From an uncultured Oscillospiraceae bacterium (lineage in GTDB: Bacteria; Bacillota; Clostridia; Oscillospirales; Oscillospiraceae): a stretch of 64,000 nucleotides of DNA. Numbering within the stretch: the stretch's first letter is position 1; each line of letters starts with the position of its first letter. The notes under the pieces were generated by a model. The model was given only the letters and a program-made list of their open reading frames with translations. It was not told the origin of the DNA and made no database searches. Location of the stretch: NCBI GenBank assembly GCA_934646005.1, contig CAKUED010000002.1:118150-182149 (forward strand). The letters run 5' to 3'. Made by a program: the position numbers and the translations under genes. This document shows positions 7,965 to 15,410 of this stretch, in pieces.

Positions 7965-9158
7965 TCAGAACATTTTACGCTTCGAGTCGGCAGCGTCCAG
8001 ATCCATCAGCGCGCTGACGGGGTCTTTGACCTGGGACAGGAAGATCATTGCGGCGATGATGTACGGCTTGTAGGACGCCTGCTTGTACAGCGGCACGAGG
8101 TAGCGGTCGAACACGGAGTTATCGACCTCGCCCTCGGGGCAGGACAGACCCGAAATGTCGGCGGGCAGGCAGTGCAGGTACAGCGCCTTGCCGTCCTTCG
8201 TGAGCTTCATCATCTCTTCGGAGCAGGTCCAGTCCTTATGCTGCGCGTTCTGCGCCAGCAGTTCCTTTTCGAGCTCGTCGATGCCCTTCTGGTCGCCCTT
8301 CACATACAGCTCGGAGCGCTTTTCCATTGCCTTGAACGGCGCCCAGGACTTCGGATAGACGATGTCAGCGTCCTTGAAGGCATCGATCATGGAGTTGGTC
8401 TTGTGGAACTTCGAGCCGTACTTCTCGCAGTTCTTGCGGGCGACTTCCTCGACCTCGGGGAACACGTCGTATCCTTCGGGATGCGCCAGCGTGACGTCCA
8501 TGCCGAAGCGGGTGAACAGACCGATGACGCCCTGCGGGACGGACAGGGGCTTGCCGTAGCTGGGGGAGTATGCCCAGGTCATGGCGACCTTCTTGCCCTT
8601 GAGGTTCTCAACGCCGCCAAAGTAGTGGATGACGTGCAGCATATCCGCCATGCACTGCGTCGGATGATCGACGTCGCACTGCAGGTTCACGAGCGTCGGG
8701 CGCTGCTCGAGGATACCGTCACGGTAGCCCTCTTCCAGAGCGTCCATAAAGGTCTTCTGATACTCATGACCCTGATGGATGTACATATCGTCGCGGATGC
8801 CGATGACGTCCGCCATGAAGGAGACCATGTTCGCGGTCTCACGGACGGTCTCGCCGTGGGCGATCTGGGACTTCTTCTCGTCGAGGACCTGCTCTTCCAG
8901 ACCGAGAAGGTTGCAGGCGGAAGCGAAGGAGAAGCGGGTACGGGTGGAATTGTCGCGGAAGAGGGAGATACCGAGACCCGAGTTAAAGACGCGGGTGTTT
9001 TTATTGCGCTCACGCAGGTCGCGCAGAGCGTCGGCGACGGTAAACACGGCGTCGATCTCGTCGTCGGTCTTGTCCCAGGTCCAGTAGAAGTCGGTCTTGT
9101 ACATATTGTTGATGCGCAGGGTCTCAAGGTGGCGTGCCAGTTCAACAGTCTTGCTCAT
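7965..9158 (-). CDS. ygeW: YgeW-type knotted carbamoyltransferase
   Basis: 397 residues. It shows the carbamoyl-phosphate site DNSTRTRFSFASACN (about 70-84), the DHPTQCMADM motif, and LHCLPADISG near residue 330, the second-substrate loop in place of ornithine- or aspartate-type motifs. YgeW is a trefoil-knotted transcarbamylase. In gut bacteria it belongs with ygeX/ygeY/arcC and has been tied to anaerobic purine or urate-derived ureide breakdown, where it would work in the phosphorolytic direction to give carbamoyl phosphate. It lies between ygeY and arcC on the same strand, with hairpins in both spacers. The start is the ATG at 9158, with AAGGAGAAAAAC before it. Confidence 0.93.
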   Translation of the reverse strand: MSKTVELARHLETLRINNMYKTDFYWTWDKTDDEIDAVFTVADALRDLRERNKNTRVFNSGLGISLFRDNSTRTRFSFASACNLLGLEEQVLDEKKSQIAHGETVRETANMVSFMADVIGIRDDMYIHQGHEYQKTFMDALEEGYRDGILEQRPTLVNLQCDVDHPTQCMADMLHVIHYFGGVENLKGKKVAMTWAYSPSYGKPLSVPQGVIGLFTRFGMDVTLAHPEGYDVFPEVEEVARKNCEKYGSKFHKTNSMIDAFKDADIVYPKSWAPFKAMEKRSELYVKGDQKGIDELEKELLAQNAQHKDWTCSEEMMKLTKDGKALYLHCLPADISGLSCPEGEVDNSVFDRYLVPLYKQASYKPYIIAAMIFLSQVKDPVSALMDLDAADSKRKMF

Positions 9159-9199
9159 TGTTTTTCTCCTTGTATTTTATATGTAAAAGGGTTTGGGGT

Positions 9200-9222
9200 G
9201 GGGCGGACGGCGTGTCCGCCCC
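9200..9222. other. Hairpin in the ygeY-ygeW spacer
   Basis: Stem GGGGCGGAC/GTCCGCCCC with a GGCGT loop lies between ygeY and ygeW. It resembles the core of the interspersed GGGGCGGAC hairpin family found elsewhere in the window. Confidence 0.5.
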
Positions 9223-9237
9223 GATCAGAGTACAAAA

Positions 9238-10635
9238 TTACTTAATATCGTTGCCCGTGAGCTCCTGACGGAAGGATGTCGCAGAGCCGTCCTTGTTCTC
9301 AGGCTTGTACAGACCGGGGACCGCCGCGTACAGCGCCGCGCAGGTGACGAGGTCCTGCTTCCAGGTGATCTCGTTGGGCGCGTGCGCCTGAGATTCCGCA
9401 CCCGGACCAAAGCCGACGCACGGGATGCCGTAGCGGCCCTGGATGGAAACGCCGTTGGTGGAGAACGTCCACTTATCGGTCAGCGGACGACCCTCGCGGG
9501 TGGAAGCTGCCTTGGCGTCGGGTGCGAGGCGCTTGTCGCCCCACAGGCTGTGGTGCGCTTCGATGAGAGCCTGCACGTGCGGCGCGGATTCCTTGTTGAT
9601 CCAGGTCGGGAAGAAGCACTCGGTCTCATACACATGGCCGGTCCACGCGGGACGGTCGTACATATACATGGAGACCTTGACGTCCTTGGCGTACTTCCTG
9701 CAGGCGGGCAGATCCTCGATCTCCTTCAGGCAGGACTGATAGGTCTCGCCGGCGGTCATGCGGCGGTCGATGGAGATGGAGCAGGAGTCCGCCACGGCGC
9801 AGCGGGAGGGAGAGGTGTAGAAGATCTGGCTGGTGGTGCAGCTGCCCTTGCCAAGGAAGCGGGCGTCCTCGTAATGATCGGGGTTGTATTTCGGGTCGAG
9901 CATCTTCACAAGCCCCTTGATCTCGACGGAATCGTCGGCAGGGTTCTCATACAGGTCGCGCACGTTGAGGATGACCTCCGCCATCTTGTGGATCGCGTTG
10001 TCGCCGCGCTCCGGCGCAGAGCCGTGGCAGGACACGCCGTGCATATCGACGCGGATCTCCATTCTGCCGCGATGACCGCGATAGATGCCGCCGTCGGTCG
10101 GCTCGGTGGAGATGACGAACTCGATCTTGCTGCGGGCGTCTTCAGGACCGCCGAAGTATTCGTTGACGATGGACTGCCAGCACATACCGTCGCAGTCCTC
10201 CTCCTGCACAGAGCCGACGACCATGATCTTGTAGCCGGCGGGGATGAGGTCCAGATCCTTCATGATCTTGCCGCCGTAAGCAGCCGCTGCCATGCCGCCT
10301 TCCTGGTCAGAGCCGCCGCGGCCGTAGATGATGTCGTCGGTCTCGTAGCCCTCGTAGGGATCGGCTTCCCAGTTGTCGCGGTTGCCGATGCCGACGGTGT
10401 CGATATGGGAGTCAATGGCGATGATCTTGTCGCCGCTGCCGAGCCAGCCGATGACGTTGCCGAGCTTGTCGAACTCGACCTTGTCATAACCCAGAGCCTT
10501 GAGCTCTTCGGCGATGCGCTTGACAACGCCTTCTTCTTCACAGGATTCAGAGGGGATCGCGATCATATCCCGCAGGAACTTGCTCATGGCGGGCTTGTAG
10601 CCTTCCGCCGCCTTTTTGATGGCTTCAAAATTCAT
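9238..10635 (-). CDS. ygeY: YgeY-family M20 metallohydrolase
   Basis: 465 residues, first gene of the leftward operon. M20 peptidase motifs: metal-site [11 protein letters not shown] near residue 73, [17 protein letters not shown] near 127, and the catalytic glutamate in [11 protein letters not shown]. The C-terminal [16 protein letters not shown] supplies a late metal ligand (His). YgeY proteins are annotated as selenium-metabolism-linked hydrolases and travel with ygeW, ygeX and arcC in anaerobic nitrogen-scavenging clusters. The likely reaction is hydrolysis of an amide or ureido intermediate (inference). A good promoter (TTGACA-16-TATGAT) lies upstream. The start is the ATG at 10635, with GGGAGGTCT before it. 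Confidence 0.92.
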   Translation of the reverse strand: MNFEAIKKAAEGYKPAMSKFLRDMIAIPSESCEEEGVVKRIAEELKALGYDKVEFDKLGNVIGWLGSGDKIIAIDSHIDTVGIGNRDNWEADPYEGYETDDIIYGRGGSDQEGGMAAAAYGGKIMKDLDLIPAGYKIMVVGSVQEEDCDGMCWQSIVNEYFGGPEDARSKIEFVISTEPTDGGIYRGHRGRMEIRVDMHGVSCHGSAPERGDNAIHKMAEVILNVRDLYENPADDSVEIKGLVKMLDPKYNPDHYEDARFLGKGSCTTSQIFYTSPSRCAVADSCSISIDRRMTAGETYQSCLKEIEDLPACRKYAKDVKVSMYMYDRPAWTGHVYETECFFPTWINKESAPHVQALIEAHHSLWGDKRLAPDAKAASTREGRPLTDKWTFSTNGVSIQGRYGIPCVGFGPGAESQAHAPNEITWKQDLVTCAALYAAVPGLYKPENKDGSATSFRQELTGNDIK

Positions 10636-10703
10636 TCAGATAGACCTCCCGTTTTCCCGGTTTTTTTAATAAGTACGCGCGCGAGGCGCACGTTGGTATC
10701 TCC

Positions 10704-10731
10704 ATCATAGCACAATCCGGCGGTTTGTCAA
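10704..10731 (-). promoter_or_regulatory. Promoter of ygeY-ygeW-arcC
   Basis: Minus strand: consensus -35 TTGACA (10726-10731), 16 bp spacer, extended -10 TGCTATGAT (core 10704-10709). Confidence 0.75.
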
Positions 10732-10771
10732 ACTAAATTTTTGTAAACCTAAAAATTTTTTGAAAATCCCA

Positions 10772-10799
10772 TTGATTTTAGAAAAAACTGTGGTATGAT
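10772..10799 (+). promoter_or_regulatory. Promoter of the YheO-like regulator and PLP enzyme genes
   Basis: TTGATT (10772-10777), 16 bp, TATGAT (10794-10799). The AT-rich stretch between this and the divergent ygeY promoter (10732-10770) carries direct-repeat-like runs (CTAAATTTTTGTAAA and CTAAAAATTTTTTGAAA) and is the likely regulator-binding zone. Confidence 0.55.
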
Positions 10800-10846
10800 G
10801 GGTACAGTGAAAACCGCAGATTCGGGATGAAAAACGGAGGTGTTCC

Positions 10847-11497
10847 ATGCTCGATCATGAAGTGCTTGAGGCCCTCAAGCAGATCGCACACGGTGTGGCG
10901 ACCCAGTTCGGGAGCAACTGTGAGGTCGTCATCCATGAAATTTCGGAAAAAAGCGCCTACAGCTCGATCGTAGCGATCGAAAACGGTCATGTGAGCGGGC
11001 GAAAGGTCGGCGACGGTCCGTCGCACATCGTGCTGGAGCAGCTCGGTCACGCCGATGACTCGGCGCAGGACCATCTGTGCTATCTCACGCGCACGAAGGA
11101 CGGAAAAATTCTCAAGTCCTCATCGGTCTATATCCGCGACGCCGCGGGGAAGATCGCGGCGATCTTCTGCATCAACTTTGACGTTTCGGCGCTGCAAATG
11201 TTTGAGGCGACGCTGCATGATCTCATCACGCCCGACCTCAAGGAGCGCAAAGAGCCGGAGCGCATCACGCTCAACGTCAGCGATCTTCTCGACGATCTCA
11301 TCCGTCAGGCGGACGAGCTGGTCGGCAAGCCCGTTGCGCTGATGAATAAGGACGATAAGGTCAAGGCGATCCGATACCTCAATAAGTCGGGCGCGATGAT
11401 GATCACAAAATCCGGCGATAAGATCGCCAAGCATTTCGGCATATCCAAGTATACATTGTACTCATATCTAGATAACGGAAAAACAGGAGGAGAATGA
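10847..11497 (+). CDS. YheO-PAS / DauR-type helix-turn-helix regulator
   Basis: 216 residues. The N-terminal ~115 residues form the YheO-like PAS domain (EVVIHEISEKSAYSSIVAIE, then SSSVYIRDAAGKIAAIFCIN). The C-terminal DNA-binding domain ends in AKHFGISKYTLYSYLDN, as in DauR, which controls D-amino-acid catabolism in Pseudomonas. It stands between and in front of the two arms of the carbamoyl/PLP locus and is the obvious candidate regulator of both (inference). The start has AACGGAGGTG upstream. Its stop is 3 bp before the next ATG, and that gene's AGGAGG lies inside this gene's end, so the two are translationally coupled. Confidence 0.85.
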   Translation: MLDHEVLEALKQIAHGVATQFGSNCEVVIHEISEKSAYSSIVAIENGHVSGRKVGDGPSHIVLEQLGHADDSAQDHLCYLTRTKDGKILKSSSVYIRDAAGKIAAIFCINFDVSALQMFEATLHDLITPDLKERKEPERITLNVSDLLDDLIRQADELVGKPVALMNKDDKVKAIRYLNKSGAMMITKSGDKIAKHFGISKYTLYSYLDNGKTGGE

Positions 11498-11500
11498 CCC

Positions 11501-12979
11501 ATGGGCAAAATTGATCTGACCATTTGCAAGGAAGGGCTTGCACACAACATCCAAAAGGCAAAAGAGAACAACATCATCATCCCCACCATCGCACAGATGC
11601 AGAATCCCGATCTCATCCCTGAGAAGATCAAGGAAAAGCTGACGCACACCGGCCTGTGGGATGTTGACCCCGTCAACCTGTTCCGCATCAGCTGGCATAA
11701 CGAAGCCAAGGAGTCCGGCGGTCTGTATCAGAAGACCCCGAACTATGTGGAGATCCCGGCCGCCGTTTCCGGCGTGAAGTGCCGCATCCTTGCCATGTCC
11801 GGCAAGTGGTTCCCCACCGGCTGCCATAAGGTCGGCGCATCCTTCGGCTGCCTCGCCCCGCGCCTTGTCACCGGTCAGTTCGACGCCACCTATCATCATG
11901 CTGTTTGGCCCTCCACCGGCAACTACTGCCGCGGCGGCGCGTTCAACTCCAAGCTGCTGGCGTGCGACTCCGTCGCCATCCTGCCGCAGGATATGTCCAA
12001 GGAACGCTTTGACTGGCTGAAGCAGATCGCGGGTCAGATCATCGCCACCCCCGGCTGCGAGTCCAACGTCAAGGAGATCTTCGACAAGACCTGGGAGCTC
12101 AAGAAAGACCCCAGCATGATGATCTTCAACCAGTTCGCCGAGATGGGCAACCCCCTGTGGCACTACAACGTCACCGGCTATGCGCTGGCTGATTTGTTTG
12201 AGGCGGTGAAGAAGCCCGGTCAGAGACTTGCCGGCGCGTGCTTCACCTCCGGCTCTGCCGGCACGATGAGCGCGGGCGACCTGCTCAAGGAGCGCTATCC
12301 CGGCATGAAGCTGGCGGTCGGCGAAGCACTGCAGTGCCCGACCATTCTGGATAACGGCTTCGGCGGCCACCGCATCGAGGGCATCGGCGACAAGCACATC
12401 CCCTGGGTGCACAATGTGAAGAACACCGATATGGCGATCGCCATCGACGATGAAGACTCCCAGCGCCTGCTCCGCCTGTTCAACTGCAAGGAAGGTCAGG
12501 ATTACCTGAAGTCCCTTGGCATGACCGACGAGCAGATCGAAAAGTTCACCTGGATGGGCATTTCCGGCATCGCCAACGTTCTGTGCTGCATCAAGATGGC
12601 GAAGTTCTATGAGCTGACCGAGGACGACGTGGTCGTCACCGTGCTCACCGACTCCGCCGTGATGTACAAGTCCCGCGTGGAAGAGCTCAACGAAATGTAC
12701 GGCGCGTACTCCGCACAGGCTGCCGAGCTGGATCACAACCTGCATATGCTGGGCCTCAAGACCGACAGCATGCTCGAGCTCACCTACCCGGAGCGCAAGC
12801 GCGTGCACAACCTCAAGTACTACACCTGGGTCGAGCAGCAGGGCATGGCGGTCGAGGACCTCAACGCGCAGTGGTACGACACCAAGAACACCTGGGACGC
12901 CGTCCACGCACAGGCGAAGGAGCTCGACGAGCTCATCAACGCCTTCAACGACGAAGTGGGTCTGCTGAAGGCTCTGTAA
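11501..12979 (+). CDS. Fold-type II PLP-dependent enzyme (lyase-like, catabolic)
   Basis: 492 residues. It belongs to the cysteine-synthase/threonine-deaminase fold family: the PLP lysine is probably K110 in FPTGCHKVGASFGC, and a GSAGTMSAGD phosphate-cup loop lies near residue 250. Annotated relatives are usually called PLP-dependent protein subunit beta. In enterobacterial loci the same position beside ygeW/ygeY is taken by YgeX, diaminopropionate ammonia-lyase, another fold-type II enzyme. An ammonia- or urea-releasing lyase acting on an amino or ureido acid is therefore plausible here, but the substrate is unknown. It is cotranscribed with the upstream regulator. A GC-rich hairpin follows its stop. 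Confidence 0.75.
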   Translation: MGKIDLTICKEGLAHNIQKAKENNIIIPTIAQMQNPDLIPEKIKEKLTHTGLWDVDPVNLFRISWHNEAKESGGLYQKTPNYVEIPAAVSGVKCRILAMSGKWFPTGCHKVGASFGCLAPRLVTGQFDATYHHAVWPSTGNYCRGGAFNSKLLACDSVAILPQDMSKERFDWLKQIAGQIIATPGCESNVKEIFDKTWELKKDPSMMIFNQFAEMGNPLWHYNVTGYALADLFEAVKKPGQRLAGACFTSGSAGTMSAGDLLKERYPGMKLAVGEALQCPTILDNGFGGHRIEGIGDKHIPWVHNVKNTDMAIAIDDEDSQRLLRLFNCKEGQDYLKSLGMTDEQIEKFTWMGISGIANVLCCIKMAKFYELTEDDVVVTVLTDSAVMYKSRVEELNEMYGAYSAQAAELDHNLHMLGLKTDSMLELTYPERKRVHNLKYYTWVEQQGMAVEDLNAQWYDTKNTWDAVHAQAKELDELINAFNDEVGLLKAL

Positions 12980-13010
12980 GCCACTTTTCCGATCACATTC
13001 CGACCGACAC

Positions 13011-13040
13011 CGCGGGGGTGGGGCGCGCCCCATCCCCGCG
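13011..13040 (+). terminator. GC-rich hairpin after the PLP enzyme gene
   Basis: Arms CGCGGGGGTGGGGC and GCCCCATCCCCGCG separated by GC, with one G-T wobble, followed by ATTTTC. It is either the terminator of the PLP gene or the left boundary of the transposase insertion, which starts 14 bp later. Confidence 0.55.
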
Positions 13041-13053
13041 ATTTTCATACAGT

Positions 13054-13521
13054 ATGCAAACACGAAAGAAGCCGCGCCTTTCCGAATTTGACTATCGGGA
13101 GAACGGCGCGTATTTTGTCACGATCTGCACAAAGAACCGCCGTCACTGTCTATCGTACGTTGTAGGGGCCGATGCCCACATCGGCCCGCACACCGCACTG
13201 ACGAAATGGGGCGTTGTTGTTCAGACGCATATGCTGAAGATGCCAGGGATTGATAAATATGTCATCATGCCCAATCACGTCCACATGATCGTGCGGATCG
13301 GGGCAGAAAACGGGTCGATGTGGGCATCGACCCCTACAAACACCTTGTCAAATCACATTCGCACCTTCAAGACTCTGGTTACGAAGGAAATCGGGGAATG
13401 TATCTGGCAGCGGTCATTTTATGACCATGTGATCCGCAATGAGGCGGAATATCGCCGAATCTGGCAATACATCGACGACAACCCCGCCGGATGGGCGGAG
13501 GATGGATATTATGTGAAATAG
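13054..13521 (+). CDS. REP-associated tyrosine transposase (RAYT, Y1/HUH family)
   Basis: 155 residues. The N-terminal FDYRENGAYFVTICTKNRR and the HUH pair in VIMPNHVHMIV (H75, H77) define the single-strand DNA nicking domain. The helix RRIWQYIDDNP near the end carries tyrosines, one of which (Y133 or Y139) should be the nucleophile. RAYTs are domesticated IS200/IS605-like enzymes thought to spread REP hairpins. Two inverted copies of the window's own 28-bp hairpin repeat lie inside the coding sequence, encoding residues 36-45 and 86-95 without breaking the frame. No clear ribosome binding site precedes the ATG. The gene sits between two PLP genes, 10 bp before the second. It appears intact. 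Confidence 0.9.
   Translation: MQTRKKPRLSEFDYRENGAYFVTICTKNRRHCLSYVVGADAHIGPHTALTKWGVVVQTHMLKMPGIDKYVIMPNHVHMIVRIGAENGSMWASTPTNTLSNHIRTFKTLVTKEIGECIWQRSFYDHVIRNEAEYRRIWQYIDDNPAGWAEDGYYVK
13161..13188 (+). repeat. REP-like hairpin repeat inside the RAYT gene (forward copy)
   Basis: A 28-bp unit starting TGTAGGGG with inner arms CCGATG and CATCGG around a CCCA loop, ending CCCG. It is the same unit as the family-1 hairpins in the intergenic mosaics, with a C-G pair where they have T-A. Confidence 0.85.
13311..13338 (-). repeat. REP-like hairpin repeat inside the RAYT gene (inverted copy)
   Basis: The reverse-orientation 28-bp family-1 unit with inner arms TCGATG and CATCGA. It is identical in sequence to the copy at 36641-36668 and lies in opposite orientation to the copy at 13161. 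Confidence 0.85.
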
Positions 13522-13531
13522 GAGAAACGCC

Positions 13532-14776
13532 ATGCTGAAAAATGTCAAATGTGCGCGCTGCGTGCGCTGCGGCAAGGAATATGAAGCCGTCCCGAATCTG
13601 ACCAACTGCTCCTGCGGCGGCATTCTGGACATCATTTACGATTACGACTACATCAAGGCGCACCTGACGAAGGAGACGCTGAAAAACCGCGTGAACCCCA
13701 CCATGTGGCGCTACCGCGAGCTGCTGCCCGTGGAGCAGACGACGCCCGACACGCCGCTGCGCGTGGGCTGGTCGCCGCTGTATGAAGAGCCGCGCCTTGC
13801 CGCGCAACTCGGCATCAAAAAGCTCTGGGTGAAGGACGACGGCATCAATCCCACCGCCTCCCTCAAGGACCGCGCGTCCGCGATGGCGGTGGCAAAGGCG
13901 CAGGAAGCGGGCGCAAAGATCATCGCCTGCTCCTCGACCGGCAACGCCGCCTCCAGTCTTGCCGGCAACGCCGCTGCCGCCGGTCTCAAGACCTACATCT
14001 TCGTCCCCGAGCGCGCCCCCAAGGGCAAGGTCGCGCAGCTGATGATCTTTGGCGCAAACGTCATTTCCGTCAAGGGCAATTATGAAGAGACGTTCAAAAT
14101 GTCCGCCGAGGCGATCGAAAAATGGGGCTGGTACAACCGCAACGCCGCCATCAACCCGTACCTCTCCGAGGGCAAAAAGACTGTCGCGCTTGAAATTGCC
14201 GAGCAGCTCGACTGGCAGATGCCCGACTACCTCGCCATCTCTGTGGGCGACGGCTGCACCATCGCGGGCGTGTGGAAGGGTCTGAAGGACCTGTACGCCA
14301 TCGGCTTTATCGACAAGCTCCCGCGCCTCATCTCCGCGCAGTCCACCGGCTGCTATCCCATCAACCGCGCCATCCAGGAAAATGCACCCTGGCAGCCGAT
14401 GGAGGAGAACACCATCGCCGATTCCATCTCCGTGGGCGTGCCGCGCAACGCTGATAAGGCGCTCCTGGCGATCCGCGAGTCGAACGGCATCGCCGTCAAC
14501 GTCACCGACGAGGAAATTCTCGCGGCGCAGAAGCTGCTGGGCAGAACCTGCGGCGTGTTCGGTGAGCCTGCGGGCGTGACCGGCACGGCAGCGCTCAAGA
14601 AGGCGTGCGAGGAGGGGCTGATCCCGCAGGACGCGACCGTCGTGTCCGTTGTGACCGGCAACGGCTTGAAGGACGTTGCCAACGCCATCAAGTCCGCCGG
14701 CGAGCCCATCAACATAGTACCCGACCTCGACCTCATGGTCGAAGAGTTCGCCAAGCGCGGCGTCACGGTCGAGTAA
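13532..14776 (+). CDS. Threonine synthase-like PLP enzyme with N-terminal zinc ribbon
   Basis: 414 residues. It starts with a cysteine cluster (CARCVRCGKEY and later CSCGG; C7, C10, C13, C26, C28) typical of threonine synthases of this class. PLP lysine K112 lies in INPTASLKDRAS, the phosphate loop is SSTGNAASSLAG, and VSVVTGNGLKDVAN lies near the end. Standard threonine synthase converts O-phosphohomoserine to threonine. The absence of hom or thrB nearby, and its place beside a second PLP enzyme and the ygeW locus, leave open a recruited ammonia-lyase or beta-replacement role. The start has TAGGAG upstream. A strong terminator follows. Confidence 0.8.
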   Translation: MLKNVKCARCVRCGKEYEAVPNLTNCSCGGILDIIYDYDYIKAHLTKETLKNRVNPTMWRYRELLPVEQTTPDTPLRVGWSPLYEEPRLAAQLGIKKLWVKDDGINPTASLKDRASAMAVAKAQEAGAKIIACSSTGNAASSLAGNAAAAGLKTYIFVPERAPKGKVAQLMIFGANVISVKGNYEETFKMSAEAIEKWGWYNRNAAINPYLSEGKKTVALEIAEQLDWQMPDYLAISVGDGCTIAGVWKGLKDLYAIGFIDKLPRLISAQSTGCYPINRAIQENAPWQPMEENTIADSISVGVPRNADKALLAIRESNGIAVNVTDEEILAAQKLLGRTCGVFGEPAGVTGTAALKKACEEGLIPQDATVVSVVTGNGLKDVANAIKSAGEPINIVPDLDLMVEEFAKRGVTVE

Positions 14777-14788
14777 GAGAAGCAGAGT

Positions 14789-14820
14789 ACCGGGAGAGGC
14801 AAACGCCTCTCCCGGTTTTT
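14789..14820 (+). terminator. Intrinsic terminator after the threonine synthase-like gene
   Basis: 12-bp stem ACCGGGAGAGGC/GCCTCTCCCGGT with an AAAC loop and a T-run. Confidence 0.9.
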
Positions 14821-14844
14821 GCGCACTATCGAATCCAGTCGTAA

Positions 14845-15345
14845 CGTAGGGGAGGGACTTGCCCCTCCCGGCGGTACGGTATAACAAATACGGATGCACC
14901 GATGCGAACACGACCGCACCGGCAGATTTGCAGAAGTCCAAGGCTTCCCTTGGTGATCAAGGGAAGCTGTCACCGAAGGTGACTGATGAGATCAGAAGGT
15001 TGCAGGTTTGCAGAGCGCCCTCCTGCGAAGGTACAGCAAAACGTACACCTTCTCATCCCTTCCGGGTTCGCTGTGCTCACCCACAGTCTCGCTGCTGCTC
15101 GGTCACGGCGTGGGTCTGACAGCCCACCGGGCTGTCATTCAATACCACGCCGCCGCTTCGCTACCTTGGTCACCAAGGGGAGGCTTTGGTGCGGTGCAAA
15201 CGCGCTATAGCTCAAAACGTACAACTCTTCTCCTCATCCGTCTCGCTGCGCGAGCCACCTGTCCCTACCCTCTTTGTCCCTTCGGGACATTTCCCCCTGA
15301 TAGGGGGAATCTGCCCCACATGGGGAAGGCTTTGGGGGCGCGTCC
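14845..15345. repeat. Intergenic mosaic of inverted repeats (mosaic A)
   Basis: The 634-bp gap from 14777 to 15410 holds no gene. After the terminator come a lone family-3 hairpin (14845-14870, CGTAGGGGAGGG...CCCTCCCG), a CTTCCCTTG/CAAGGGAAG hairpin (14944-14966) with an adjacent GTCACC/GGTGAC stem, GACAGCCC/GGGCTGTC (15118-15136) nested in GGCGTGG/CCACGCC, CCTTGGTCACCAAGG (15164-15178), a copy of the TCATCCGTCTCGCTGCGCGA unit near 15235, a TGTCCC/GGGACA stem and a final CCCC..GGGG unit. Long parts are reverse complements of the element at 29643-29815. It looks like a broken or nested array of mobile hairpins. Confidence 0.8.
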
Positions 15346-15374
15346 CGTTTCACATTGCCTCTCCCGATTTTTAG

Positions 15375-15404
15375 TTGGCAATTCTATCTGGAATGTGCTA
15401 TGAT
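15375..15404 (+). promoter_or_regulatory. Promoter giving a predicted leaderless transcript
   Basis: -35 TTGGCA (15375-15380), 18 bp spacer, extended -10 TGCTATGAT (core 15399-15404). The ATG of the next gene is at 15411, seven bases after the -10, where transcription would begin. Confidence 0.7.
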
Positions 15405-15410
15405 GTTCCC

